NCBI RefSeq assembly: GCF_000411115.1
Contig: NZ_KE150258.1
Location: 1-47,659 of the forward strand
Length of the DNA stretch: 47,659 nt
Direction of reading: 5' to 3'
From: Capnocytophaga granulosa ATCC 51502
GTDB lineage: Bacteria; Bacteroidota; Bacteroidia; Flavobacteriales; Flavobacteriaceae
Numbering within the stretch: the first letter of the stretch is position 1; each line of letters starts with the position of its first letter. Shown here in pieces: positions 37,058 to 45,258 of this stretch. A model generated the notes under the pieces. The model had not been told where the DNA came from, ran no database searches, and saw only the letters and a list, made by a program, of their open reading frames with translations. The translations under genes and the position numbers were made by a program.

Positions 37058-37390
37058 TTATTTTAAGTACAAACCGATGATCATAAGGGCAAGGGTAACA
37101 AAGAGACTTACAAGCCATTTGATAAGATCAAATTTGACTTGATATATTTCTTTTCTGAGATCTTCTTTCATCAGAAACATGTCTTTTCGTATGAGGTATA
37201 AATCGTCCTTAACCTCGGATTTATAGCGTGCTATATCTTCTTTATTAACGAATGTAGCAGCCTTAGTATCTACTTCTTTTTTTACATTTTCAGTTACAGA
37301 AGTAGCTATATAAGAAGTAAGTGCTTCAGCGGTTTCTTGGTTGAGCTTCTTACTTAATAGCTGGTATAATTGTGTTACAGTGATAGTCAT
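37058..37390 (-). CDS. DUF1640-like coiled-coil protein with a C-terminal membrane anchor
   Basis: This 110-residue protein has an N-terminal helical part (VTQLYQLLSKKLNQETAEAL), a charged coiled coil (about 35-88, with repeated KEDIxxYK and RKDMFLMKEDLRKEIY) and one C-terminal transmembrane helix followed by a short tail. This is the layout of DUF1640/CCDC90-like proteins; their bacterial role is unknown. ATG 37390 is used because the promoter box at 37413-37420 lies upstream of it and inside the longer frame. It is bracketed by direct copies of R1, which suggests movement as a cassette. Confidence 0.75.
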   Translation of the reverse strand: MTITVTQLYQLLSKKLNQETAEALTSYIATSVTENVKKEVDTKAATFVNKEDIARYKSEVKDDLYLIRKDMFLMKEDLRKEIYQVKFDLIKWLVSLFVTLALMIIGLYLK

Positions 37391-37412
37391 TCTGTTTGTT
37401 TTATTGCTTGCG

Positions 37413-37420
37413 CAAAAATA
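37413..37420 (-). promoter_or_regulatory. Bacteroidota -7 box for the DUF1640-like gene
   Basis: TATTTTTG on the minus strand, 23 nt before ATG 37390. It decides the start against the longer frame from 37501. Confidence 0.6.
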
Positions 37421-37475
37421 CGAAAAATATTTTAAAAACTCTCGCTTTTGAGGGGCTTTTTTATAGTCCATCATA

Positions 37476-37598
37476 TTTAGAATACGGAATAGATAAGGCA
37501 AGAGACGCTTTCTTATTTGCTTTTTTAAGGGCTAATTGCCATTAGTCCCTACACCTGCCCACGCTAATTTTTCGCAAACCATTTCTGTTTGACTATAA
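37476..37598 (+). repeat. R1 dispersed repeat, copy 3
   Basis: It matches copy 2 over most of its length, including TAAGGGCTAATTGCCATTAG and the conserved terminal block. Confidence 0.88.
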
Positions 37599-37740
37599 AA
37601 ACCTCCTCATCTCTAAAAGGATTTTTTTAAGGCCAAGGATAATTATCTATACTAACACAGCTTTTCGTCAAAAAACGAAAAAATAAACTTTACTTATTAA
37701 GAAATTACCACTATTTTTTGGTATGTTCTAGAAAATGATG

Positions 37741-37748
37741 TAAATTTG
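37741..37748 (+). promoter_or_regulatory. Bacteroidota promoter for the first MATE gene
   Basis: TAAATTTG with a TTG at 37718-37720, 23 nt upstream. Confidence 0.65.
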
Positions 37749-37785
37749 CGGTGTCTTATCACAATAAGCCGAAAAGTCCTATTTT

Positions 37786-39126
37786 TTGAAACGAATAACT
37801 ACCCAAGAAATCAATCGCTTAGCACTTCCTGCTATCGTCTCGGGGGTGATAGAACCTGTTATCTCCCTTACCGATACGGTAATGGCAGGGCATATCGCCC
37901 TTAATACCAAAGAGGTACTGGGAGCGGTGGGGGTCGTTACCTCCTTTCTTTCGGCGCTATTATGGATTTTCATTCAGTCCAGTAGGGCGATCACCACTCA
38001 GGTGGCTTATGCTTACGGACAAGGACGGCTGTCACAGGTCAAAGGTTTGGTGGCTCAAATCCTTCTTTTAAGCCTGAGTATCTCCTTATTTTCTTCTATT
38101 TTTTCCTTTGCCTGTAGTGAATTTATTTTAGAACGTTTTTATGATGCAGAGGGGACATTTTTAGACTATTGTTTGGATTATTTTCACATTCGCGTATGGG
38201 GTTTCCCTTTTACGTTGCTCACCCTTACCATACATAGTATCTTTAGAGGCTTTCAGAACACCTCTTGGAGTATGTACATCAGTATCTTGGGAGGTGTTAT
38301 TAACTTGGTATTCAACTATATATTTGTATATATTTTCCACTGGGACATCAAGGGGCTGGCCTGGGCGAGTCTTTTGGCACAAGGAACTATGTTTGTCGTC
38401 TCGGTGGTTGTTATGTATAGGATGACACCCTTCAAATTCTTTTGGGTCAATGGATTACACCCCAAGTTCATGGAGAGTATTCGTATGAGTGCCGACTTGC
38501 TCATACGTTCGTCACTGCTACAGGCTGTACTTTATTTTTCTTTCTCAAGGGCGACCCTTTTGGGGGCTAATGGAGACCATACCATTGTAGCTACTCATAC
38601 ACTACTGAATCAGGTATGGGGCTTTTCTACCTTTCTTTTTGATGGTTATTGCAATGCAGGGGGACTACTCTCGGGCAGGCTCTATAGTACGCGCCAATAC
38701 CAAGCTATTAGAAAACTGGTAAGACAACTCTTTTATGTCGTTTTGGGAATAGGCTGTGGTATTGCTCTTACATATCTGCTTTTGTATTATTGGATAGGTT
38801 CTTTGATGACTAAAAATGAGGATATAGCTTTGCTTTTCTACAAAAATTTTTGGATTGTGGTACTGATGCAGCCTATTACGGCAGTTACTTTTCTATTTTC
38901 GGGTATCTATAAGGGTATGGGCTTTACTCGAGTACTTCGCAATGCCTTTATTATTGCCACTATCTTAGGATTTTTCCCTACCTTCTATCTAACCCAAAAT
39001 ATACTGGAATGGGGCTTATCGGGGATATGGGTAGCCTTTTATATTTGGATGGTATTCAGGGGCGGTATCCTCTTTATTCACTACTTAAGTTTCTTCTATA
39101 ATAGGTCTATGTGGCCAAGTATTTAA
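37786..39126 (+). CDS. MATE family efflux transporter, first of a tandem pair
   Basis: MATE proteins export organic cations, dyes or antibiotics in exchange for Na+ or H+. This 446-residue protein has twelve hydrophobic segments and typical features such as RLALPAIVSGVIEPVISLTD with TVMAGHI, and FQNTSWSMYISILGGVINLV. The start codon is TTG (37786-37788); the paralogous gene uses TTG at the same place (M-K-R-I-x-x-x-E-I-N-R-L-A), which supports the choice. It has its own promoter box. Confidence 0.92.
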   Translation: MKRITTQEINRLALPAIVSGVIEPVISLTDTVMAGHIALNTKEVLGAVGVVTSFLSALLWIFIQSSRAITTQVAYAYGQGRLSQVKGLVAQILLLSLSISLFSSIFSFACSEFILERFYDAEGTFLDYCLDYFHIRVWGFPFTLLTLTIHSIFRGFQNTSWSMYISILGGVINLVFNYIFVYIFHWDIKGLAWASLLAQGTMFVVSVVVMYRMTPFKFFWVNGLHPKFMESIRMSADLLIRSSLLQAVLYFSFSRATLLGANGDHTIVATHTLLNQVWGFSTFLFDGYCNAGGLLSGRLYSTRQYQAIRKLVRQLFYVVLGIGCGIALTYLLLYYWIGSLMTKNEDIALLFYKNFWIVVLMQPITAVTFLFSGIYKGMGFTRVLRNAFIIATILGFFPTFYLTQNILEWGLSGIWVAFYIWMVFRGGILFIHYLSFFYNRSMWPSI

Positions 39127-39157
39127 TAATATTTTTTTTAGAATTAAAAAAAAATTG

Positions 39158-39165
39158 TACCTTTG
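39158..39165 (+). promoter_or_regulatory. Bacteroidota -7 box for the second MATE gene
   Basis: TACCTTTG, 35 nt before TTG 39200. The longer frame start (39155) falls inside the promoter and is rejected. Confidence 0.65.
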
Positions 39166-39199
39166 TAGGGATTTTTGCAAAATATCTAATTACCTGATT

Positions 39200-40546
39200 T
39201 TGAAGAGAATACCTATAAAAGAAATTAATCGACTGGCCTTTCCTGCCCTTGTCTCTGGCATTATAGAACCTATCATCTCCCTTACTGATACTATAATGGC
39301 CGGACATATAAAAGAGGACACAAAGGATATACTAGGAGCGGTAGGTATAGTTTCCTCCTTTATCACAGCCTTGGTATGGATTTTCATTCAAGGGAGCAAA
39401 GCCATTTCGGCACAGATTTCTTATGCTTATGGGCAAAATCGGCTTCAACAGATGCGAGGATTGGTAGCTCAAGTACTCTCTTTGTCCTTAGTGATCTCGG
39501 TTGGTTGTGCGCTGATTACGTATCTCTTTACCGATTTTGTATTGAAGGATTTGTACAAAGCAGAAAAAGGGCTTTTGGAGAATGGTCTTATCTATTTTCG
39601 TATCCGTGTATGGGGATTACCCTTGACCTTTTTGACTTTGGCCATACACAACATCTTTAGAGGCTTGCAGAACACCTCCTGGGCTATGTATACGGGGATT
39701 TTGAGTGGGGTTACGAACTTGGTTTTAGATTATCTGTTTGTTTTTGTCTTTGACTGGAATATTCGCGGATTGGCCTGGGCGAGTCTTTTGGCACAAGCCA
39801 TCATGCTGGCCACTTCGGTATATCTGTTATATACAAAAACACCTTTTCGCTTTCAACGCACCAGGAGATGGCACCCCGATTTCATGAAAAACACCCGTAT
39901 GAGTTTAGACCTATTCTTGCGTTCGCTGATGATGCAAGCCACTCTGTATTTCTCTTACTATGTTGCGACAAGGCTAGGAGGAGGTAAGGAAAGTACCATT
40001 GTGGCTACTCATACAGTCCTGAACCAAGTGTGGCTGTTTTCCGTATTTCTTTTTGATGGTTTTTGTTCGGCAGGAGGGGTGCTTTCAGGCAGACTCTATA
40101 GCAGTGAGCAGTTTGCCTCTATTCGGTATATGATACGGGATTTGTTCTTTATCGTAACGGGGATAGGGTTGGGAATTGCTTTGGTATATTTCACCCTGTA
40201 CATTCAAATCGGGGAATGGCTCACCAAGGATGCCGATATCCGTAGGCTCTTCTACGAGACATTTTGGATTGTGGTACTGATGCAGCCGATCAATGCGGTA
40301 ACTTTTCTTTTTGATGGGTTCTATAAGGGGTTGGGTTTTACTAAAACCCTGCGTAATGCCTTCTTGATAGCTACCTTTTTGGGCTTTTTTCCCATCTATT
40401 ACTTTGTAGAATACGCCTATCACTGGGGGCTTATGGGGATCTGGATAGCACTACTGATATGGATGGTCTTCCGTGGAGGTATCCTCATTATCCACTATAA
40501 GACCTTTTTTGTTACTTATAAAAGTTCGTTCTTTAGGATCAGATAA
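39200..40546 (+). CDS. MATE family efflux transporter, second of a tandem pair
   Basis: This 448-residue protein is a close paralogue of the preceding gene, with the same motifs through the length (FPALVSGIIEPIISLTD, FRGLQNTSWAMYTGILSGVT, SAGGVLSGRLYSSEQF). TTG 39200 aligns with the TTG start of the first copy. It has its own promoter box, so the copies may be regulated apart. The pair arose by tandem duplication followed by divergence. It lies 11 nt before ddl and may be co-transcribed with it. Confidence 0.92.
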   Translation: MKRIPIKEINRLAFPALVSGIIEPIISLTDTIMAGHIKEDTKDILGAVGIVSSFITALVWIFIQGSKAISAQISYAYGQNRLQQMRGLVAQVLSLSLVISVGCALITYLFTDFVLKDLYKAEKGLLENGLIYFRIRVWGLPLTFLTLAIHNIFRGLQNTSWAMYTGILSGVTNLVLDYLFVFVFDWNIRGLAWASLLAQAIMLATSVYLLYTKTPFRFQRTRRWHPDFMKNTRMSLDLFLRSLMMQATLYFSYYVATRLGGGKESTIVATHTVLNQVWLFSVFLFDGFCSAGGVLSGRLYSSEQFASIRYMIRDLFFIVTGIGLGIALVYFTLYIQIGEWLTKDADIRRLFYETFWIVVLMQPINAVTFLFDGFYKGLGFTKTLRNAFLIATFLGFFPIYYFVEYAYHWGLMGIWIALLIWMVFRGGILIIHYKTFFVTYKSSFFRIR

Positions 40547-40557
40547 AATTAAAACAC

Positions 40558-41535
40558 ATGAAAAATATAGCTATACTTATGGGGGGCTATTCCTCAGAAG
40601 CGGATGTTTCCCTCAAGAGTGCTGCCACTGTAGTGGAGTGCTTGGACAAGAACAAATATCGTCCCTACCCTATCCTTATTGCTAAGGATCGCTGGGTCTA
40701 TACCGATGCACAGGGGCAGGAATTTGCTATAGACAAGAATGATTTTTCCCTTACTCTCGCTGGTGAGAAGATCACCTTTGCCTGTGCTTTCAACGCCATT
40801 CATGGTACCCCTGGGGAGGACGGCCACTTGCAGGCTTATTTCTCCTTTGTCGGAGTTCCTATCACTGGTTGTAGTATGTATGCTTCCGCACTGACCTTCA
40901 ACAAGCGCGATATGCTCTCGGTGCTAAAACCCTATGGAATTGCTCGTGCCAAGGCCTATTACCTGAACCGTGGTGATCACTTCTCCACTCGTGAAATTAT
41001 CAAGTCTGTAGGCTTGCCCTGTTTTGTCAAGGCCAATCGCTCAGGCAGTAGCATAGGTGTTTTCAAGGCATATAACGAAAAAGATATAGATGAGGCTATA
41101 GAAAAGGCCTTTGAGGTGGATAATGAAGTCATCATTGAGGAATTTCTCAAGGGAACGGAAGTCTCTGTAGGGGTGATTACCTACCGTGGTAAAAAGCGGG
41201 TGCTCCCTATCACTGAGATTGTCTCCGAGAATGATTTCTTTGACCACGAGGCCAAGTACGAGGGCAAATCGCAAGAGATTACTCCCGCGCGCTTGAGCGA
41301 AGAGGAACGCAAGAGAGTAGAGGAAGTCGCCCTAAGGGTGTATAACCTCTTGCAAATGAAAGGCTTTAGCCGTAGCGAATATATCTTAGTCAAGGGGGAA
41401 CCACATCTGCTGGAGATGAACACTACCCCTGGGCTTACCAAAGCCAGTATTCTCCCCCAACAAGCCAAAGCGGCAGGTATCACCCTAGCTAACCTCTTTG
41501 ATAATGCGATTGAAGAAGCGATTAATAATGACTAG
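40558..41535 (+). CDS. ddl: D-alanine--D-alanine ligase
   Basis: Ddl makes D-Ala-D-Ala for peptidoglycan precursors using ATP. The 325-residue ATP-grasp protein shows ILMGGYSSEADVSLKSA, NAIHGTPGEDGHLQ (His and Gly loop), KANRSGSSIGVFKA and LLEMNTTPGLTKASILP, as expected. Length is slightly short but normal for Bacteroidota. The last codons Asn-Asp-stop come from an AATGACT heptad array that fills the 33-nt gap to corA. Confidence 0.95.
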   Translation: MKNIAILMGGYSSEADVSLKSAATVVECLDKNKYRPYPILIAKDRWVYTDAQGQEFAIDKNDFSLTLAGEKITFACAFNAIHGTPGEDGHLQAYFSFVGVPITGCSMYASALTFNKRDMLSVLKPYGIARAKAYYLNRGDHFSTREIIKSVGLPCFVKANRSGSSIGVFKAYNEKDIDEAIEKAFEVDNEVIIEEFLKGTEVSVGVITYRGKKRVLPITEIVSENDFFDHEAKYEGKSQEITPARLSEEERKRVEEVALRVYNLLQMKGFSRSEYILVKGEPHLLEMNTTPGLTKASILPQQAKAAGITLANLFDNAIEEAINND

Positions 41536-41561
41536 TGACTAATGACTAATGACTAATGACT
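41527..41561. repeat. Heptad array over the ddl stop codon
   Basis: AATGACT, AGTGACT, AATGACT (three times), in phase. The TAG stop (41533-41535) is within it, and it ends 7 nt before ATG 41569. Confidence 0.88.
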
Positions 41562-41568
41562 GCTCATA

Positions 41569-42630
41569 ATGAGTAAGAAGAGAAAGGCCAATAGAGCTAA
41601 GAAGATAGGGTTGCCCCCTGGGAGCTTGGTGTATTTCGGAGAGAAGGAAAAACTCTTGGATATAGATGTGATTTCCTACTCCGATACGGCTGTCCATGAA
41701 CAAAAAGTAGGTAGTGCCCAAGAGGCGCTATCTCTTATCAAGGACAACCAAATCACTTGGATTAATATCAATGGACTGAATAACATAGAGGAGATACGCA
41801 AAATAGGGAACTATACCCAGCTGAACAACCTACTCCTGGAGGACGTACTCGACACACAACACCGCCCCAAAGTGGAGCTGCTGGACGAACATCTGCTGGT
41901 GATTATCAAGATGCTCTACTACCAAGATGGTGAGCTCATCGCTGAGCACTTAGCACTGCTGCTGGGGGAAAACTACCTCTTCTCCTTCCAAGAATCGGAA
42001 GGAGGTGATGTCTTTGATCCTATCCGCAAACTTCTACAAGCTCCAGAGAGCCTACTGAGGAAATCCTCCGCAGACTATTTGCTTTTTGCGCTTTTAGATA
42101 GTATTGTGGATAACTACTTGGCTATAGTGGATCGGATGAGTGATGCCATAGAGAGTATAGAGGATGAGATCATCGCTCACCCACGAGAGGATATGATTTC
42201 GGAAATACAAATGCTGAAAAAGAAAGCTACCTTCCTACAGAAATCCATCACTCCAGCTCGTGAGGTTATCAGCCGTATAGAGCGGAATAACCACTCCCTT
42301 ATTCAGCCCCGTTGTAGGCCTTATTTCAGGGACTTACACGACCATATCATACAGATCGCTGAGACGCTTGCCTCCTATAGAGATATTCTCTGGGGTCTTA
42401 CAGATACCTATATGGGGGCGATGAGTAACCGAATGAATAACATCATGCGGCTTTTGACACTCATCTCTACCATATTTATCCCGCTGACCTTTATCGTAGG
42501 AGTGTATGGCATGAATTTTGAGCACATGCCAGAGCTGCACTACAAGTGGGCTTACCCTGCTTGCTGGGGGGTGATGCTACTGATTACCATAGGAATGATT
42601 ATCTATTTCAGAAGGAAAAAGTGGCTGTAG
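41569..42630 (+). CDS. corA: CorA family Mg2+/Co2+ transporter
   Basis: This 353-residue protein has a large cytoplasmic alpha/beta funnel (residues about 1-290) and two C-terminal helices with the selectivity GMN motif (Gly314-Met315-Asn316, followed by FEHMPEL). CorA forms a pentameric channel for Mg2+ (also Co2+ and Ni2+). The C-terminal RRKKWL basic patch is typical of the cytosolic end. The stop TAG is followed 2 nt later by the longest heptad array in the window. Confidence 0.94.
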   Translation: MSKKRKANRAKKIGLPPGSLVYFGEKEKLLDIDVISYSDTAVHEQKVGSAQEALSLIKDNQITWININGLNNIEEIRKIGNYTQLNNLLLEDVLDTQHRPKVELLDEHLLVIIKMLYYQDGELIAEHLALLLGENYLFSFQESEGGDVFDPIRKLLQAPESLLRKSSADYLLFALLDSIVDNYLAIVDRMSDAIESIEDEIIAHPREDMISEIQMLKKKATFLQKSITPAREVISRIERNNHSLIQPRCRPYFRDLHDHIIQIAETLASYRDILWGLTDTYMGAMSNRMNNIMRLLTLISTIFIPLTFIVGVYGMNFEHMPELHYKWAYPACWGVMLLITIGMIIYFRRKKWL

Positions 42631-42632
42631 AT

Positions 42633-42765
42633 AGTGACTAGTGACCAATGACTAGTGACTAATGACTAGTGACTAATGACTAGTGACCAATGACTAGTGA
42701 CTAGTGATTAGTGACTAATGACTAGTGACTCATTCAAAACTTAAAACTTAAAACTCAAAACTCAA
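42633..42765. repeat. Nineteen-unit heptad array joining corA and the next gene
   Basis: Fourteen RRTGAYY units (AGTGACT, AATGACT, AGTGACC, AGTGATT) run from 42633 to 42730, then CATTCAA, AACTTAA (twice) and AACTCAA (twice) to 42765, in one unbroken 7-nt phase. The first unit starts 3 nt after the corA stop codon; the last ends 6 nt before ATG 42772. Confidence 0.93.
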
Positions 42766-42771
42766 AACTCC

Positions 42772-43707
42772 ATGAGTCGTACTTTTTACATTAAAAATCC
42801 TGAGGCGCCTAAGGTGATGAGTACTCAGGAGCTATTAGACCTCGTAGGAGGTAATTTCAGACAATTTGCCGTTAGAGATAATGACGAAGACCTCAATGAG
42901 ATTATGCAAATGCCCTTAAACGAATTTGGCTATATGCTATTGGGGCAGGAAGGCATCAGCGGGCGAGGCTTTGAGTGTAGCTATTCAGCGGACGAGCATA
43001 CTTACAATGTGCGTGTCTTTACGCCCAGCACCTCCGCCGACTGGCATGGGGCACTCTCCTTTATAGAGAAATTGGCCACTACCTTTGGCGTTTCGGTAAC
43101 TGATGAGGAAGGAGAGACCTATGAGGGTAACAATATCACCTATGATTTTCGCCATGACATAGCCTTTGGTATCGCATCTATGGAGAAAGGCGATGAGGGT
43201 TACTTTATCTTTGGCGCTATGCGTCCCATCTGCTTTTCAGATGAAGATATAGACCGAATTCGCGCGGCGGAAGATAGGGTAAAGGCTTTTGACGACTTTA
43301 TTGCCGCACAGCGCCAGCATGAAGATCTCTATATAGCTCACCCCATTTTCGTCAAGAATGACCAAGATGAGATTATTGGCATCTATGCACTGACAAAAAC
43401 CGTCCATAGTGTACTTCCTTATAAGTATCCTCCGTTTATAGATATTACCAAGTATAACCTCTCCCAAGAAGACGTCAAGGAGTGGCGTGTGCATTTTGCT
43501 GATTATGATGTGCGTCTTTCTGACGAGGAGCAGTTTCCTACCATAGGCGAGATGGACTATCAGACTTTCTTGGAGCGCCTTCCTGAGGAGAAAATCCAAA
43601 AGTTGGACGGACACTATATGTGTCTCTGCTTAGAGACTAAAGCCGAAATAGAAGCCTTATTGGGAAAGAAAACAAGCCTGTGGGGTAAAATAAAGAAGCT
43701 GTTTTAA
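42772..43707 (+). CDS. Uncharacterised cytoplasmic protein (possibly DUF4299-like)
   Basis: This 311-residue acidic protein begins SRTFYIKNPEAPKVMSTQEL, which recalls the DUF4299 family, but I am not sure. It has no signal peptide or membrane segment and a basic C-terminal tail (GKKTSLWGKIKKLF). Aromatic and acidic residues are spread throughout (NNITYDFRHDIAFGIASM, WRVHFADYDVRLSDEEQF). The function is unknown. It stands alone, between a heptad array and a strong terminator. Confidence 0.72.
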   Translation: MSRTFYIKNPEAPKVMSTQELLDLVGGNFRQFAVRDNDEDLNEIMQMPLNEFGYMLLGQEGISGRGFECSYSADEHTYNVRVFTPSTSADWHGALSFIEKLATTFGVSVTDEEGETYEGNNITYDFRHDIAFGIASMEKGDEGYFIFGAMRPICFSDEDIDRIRAAEDRVKAFDDFIAAQRQHEDLYIAHPIFVKNDQDEIIGIYALTKTVHSVLPYKYPPFIDITKYNLSQEDVKEWRVHFADYDVRLSDEEQFPTIGEMDYQTFLERLPEEKIQKLDGHYMCLCLETKAEIEALLGKKTSLWGKIKKLF

Positions 43708-43710
43708 GAT

Positions 43711-43750
43711 AAAAAACCTTTGTAAGTCAATGACTTGCAAAGGTTTTTTT
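43711..43750 (+). terminator. Rho-independent terminator
   Basis: AAAAAACCTTTGTAAGTCA (43711-43729) pairs with 43731-43749 over 19 bp with one G-U pair. It ends in a seven-T run and could act for the lipoprotein operon from the other side too. Confidence 0.85.
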
Positions 43751-43780
43751 CAGATATATTAGAGATATGAGATTAGGTGT

Positions 43781-44347
43781 TTAGGGTAGGTCTATATGTT
43801 CTGAAGGTGTGTAGGGACCCTCATCACCCTTTGTCTGAGTCTCCGCATCATTTATATACACTTCTTCCAAAATAAAGTAATAGCCACAAAAGTACTCCTT
43901 ACCATATTGTATATTTTTTCTATATCCATAGAAGCCTAATATATCTATTTTGTAAGATTTGGTTCTGTTTCTCAGATAGAATGTTTCCTTTTCTCCTGTA
44001 AAGAAATCAAAAGGTTCAACAATAGATACTCTAACGGTTTTACCATTATGAAAATCCACATCCATAGGGTAATAACGCTGCTCTTTTCCATTTACTTCTT
44101 TAAAGAAATAAATAGCTTCCTTATCAATCTGTGTTCCTTTAAAAAACAAGGCATAATCGGCCGATTCCTTTTTGATATCTACAGAAAATACATAAAAAGG
44201 ATCAGGGCACCAACGAACTCTTTCCCTTCTGCTAGGTTCCTTTTCTTCTTTATCTTCTTTATCTTCTTTTTTTTCCTTTTGCTCTTCTTTGCTACAAAAG
44301 GAAAAAAGAAGGCAAGTGGCTATCAAAAAATAAAAATACTTTTTCAT
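43781..44347 (-). CDS. Surface-exposed lipoprotein, paralogue 1
   Basis: This 188-residue lipoprotein has a signal peptide with lipobox LFSFC (Cys18), then SKEEQKEKKEDKEDKEEK. The KEE just after Cys fits the lipoprotein export signal described in Capnocytophaga canimorsus, so surface exposure is predicted. The mature part is shared with the next gene (ESADYALFFKG, IDKEAIYFFKEVNGKE, FDFFTGEKETFYLRN, GKEYFCGYYFILEEVYIND). No named domain is recognised. The acidic linker of about 20 residues is longer here than in the paralogue. Confidence 0.8.
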   Translation of the reverse strand: MKKYFYFLIATCLLFSFCSKEEQKEKKEDKEDKEEKEPSRRERVRWCPDPFYVFSVDIKKESADYALFFKGTQIDKEAIYFFKEVNGKEQRYYPMDVDFHNGKTVRVSIVEPFDFFTGEKETFYLRNRTKSYKIDILGFYGYRKNIQYGKEYFCGYYFILEEVYINDAETQTKGDEGPYTPSEHIDLP

Positions 44348-44395
44348 GATTGGTGATTTTTAATGGTTAACGCATTTTGTTGTGTTAAGATTACA

Positions 44396-44923
44396 TCAGT
44401 CTAAAAATATTCCTTTAGAGTCCTCTATTTGTTGTACTTCACGCTTTACATCATTTATATACACTTCATCTAATTCGAAGTAATATCCACAGTTGTATTC
44501 TTTACCAAATTGTACCATTTTGATAACGCCATAAATACCCAAGATGTCCATTTTGTAGGATTTTTCTTTGTTTCTTAGATAGAATGTTTCCTTTTCTCCT
44601 GTAAAGAATTCAAGAGGTTCAAAAGCGGCTATTCTAATGTTTTTGCCCTGATAAAAATCTATTCCCAAAGGCAGATTGCTTCGCACCTCTTTTCCATTGC
44701 TTTTTTTGAAAAAATAGATAGATTCCTTATCTATTTGATCTACATCTTTAAGAAACAAGGCATAATCGGCTGATTCCTCTTTAACAAATATAGAAAAAAT
44801 ATAGGGAGGAGTAGAACATAAAGGGATTCTTCTTCTTGTATCAAGATCTTTTCCTTTTTCCTCCTTATGGCAAAAAGTAAAAAGAAAACAAGCAGCTATT
44901 AGAAGATAAAAATACTTTTTCAT
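44396..44923 (-). CDS. Surface-exposed lipoprotein, paralogue 2
   Basis: This 175-residue lipoprotein is a paralogue of the preceding entry: lipobox LFTFC (Cys18) followed by HKEEKG, so again a KEE export-signal-like segment. Conserved blocks are ESADYALFLKD, IDKESIYFFKKSNGKE, FFTGEKETFYLRN, KMDILGIYG and GKEYNCGYYFELDEVYIND. Two Cys in the mature part (PLCSTPP and NCGYY) are conserved in both copies and may form a disulfide. The promoter box at 44990-44997 probably drives both genes; 48 nt separate them. Confidence 0.8.
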   Translation of the reverse strand: MKKYFYLLIAACFLFTFCHKEEKGKDLDTRRRIPLCSTPPYIFSIFVKEESADYALFLKDVDQIDKESIYFFKKSNGKEVRSNLPLGIDFYQGKNIRIAAFEPLEFFTGEKETFYLRNKEKSYKMDILGIYGVIKMVQFGKEYNCGYYFELDEVYINDVKREVQQIEDSKGIFLD

Positions 44924-44989
44924 GGTTAATATATTTTATTGGTTATTTTGTACAACTTACGTCGTTAAAAACAATTATTTTTCACCTTG

Positions 44990-44997
44990 CAAATATA
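44990..44997 (-). promoter_or_regulatory. Bacteroidota -7 box for the lipoprotein pair
   Basis: TATATTTG on the minus strand, 67 nt before ATG 44923. Confidence 0.5.
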
Positions 44998-45212
44998 ATA
45001 CAAAATAACTAATAAAACAACTATTCTTTAAAAAAATATTTAGATAAGTTGTCAACCCTGAAATTTACACCTTGTTTTTGTAACAAATACTCATTTTTGA
45101 ACCTATATAAATAGACCTTAAAAAAAACTTACAAATATTTTTATTCTCATTCATAGATGGTGATTATACAAAAAATTAATCCTAAATCATTGACCATTAC
45201 ACATTAATTTCG

Positions 45213-45220
45213 TATTTTTG
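45213..45220 (+). promoter_or_regulatory. Bacteroidota -7 box for maeB
   Basis: TATTTTTG, 39 nt before ATG 45259. Confidence 0.55.
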
Positions 45221-45258
45221 CGGTTCTATATATACTAACTTGATAAAAACATTTTCAA

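Larger units (their letters stand above)
37391..37785. other. Divergent intergenic region, 395 bp
   Basis: It contains the DUF1640-like gene promoter, R1 copy 3 and the promoter of the first MATE gene. The rest is AT-rich, with no gene seen. Confidence 0.75.
44924..45258. other. Divergent intergenic region, 335 bp
   Basis: It contains the promoter boxes of the lipoprotein pair and of maeB. Otherwise it is AT-rich. There is no clear heptad array, only the word TGACCATTACACATTAA near 45191. Confidence 0.7.

Noticed and set aside
37391..37501. Longer N-terminus of the DUF1640-like protein from 37501
   Set aside because: It would include the promoter box at 37413-37420 and part of R1; ATG 37390 gives the expected length.
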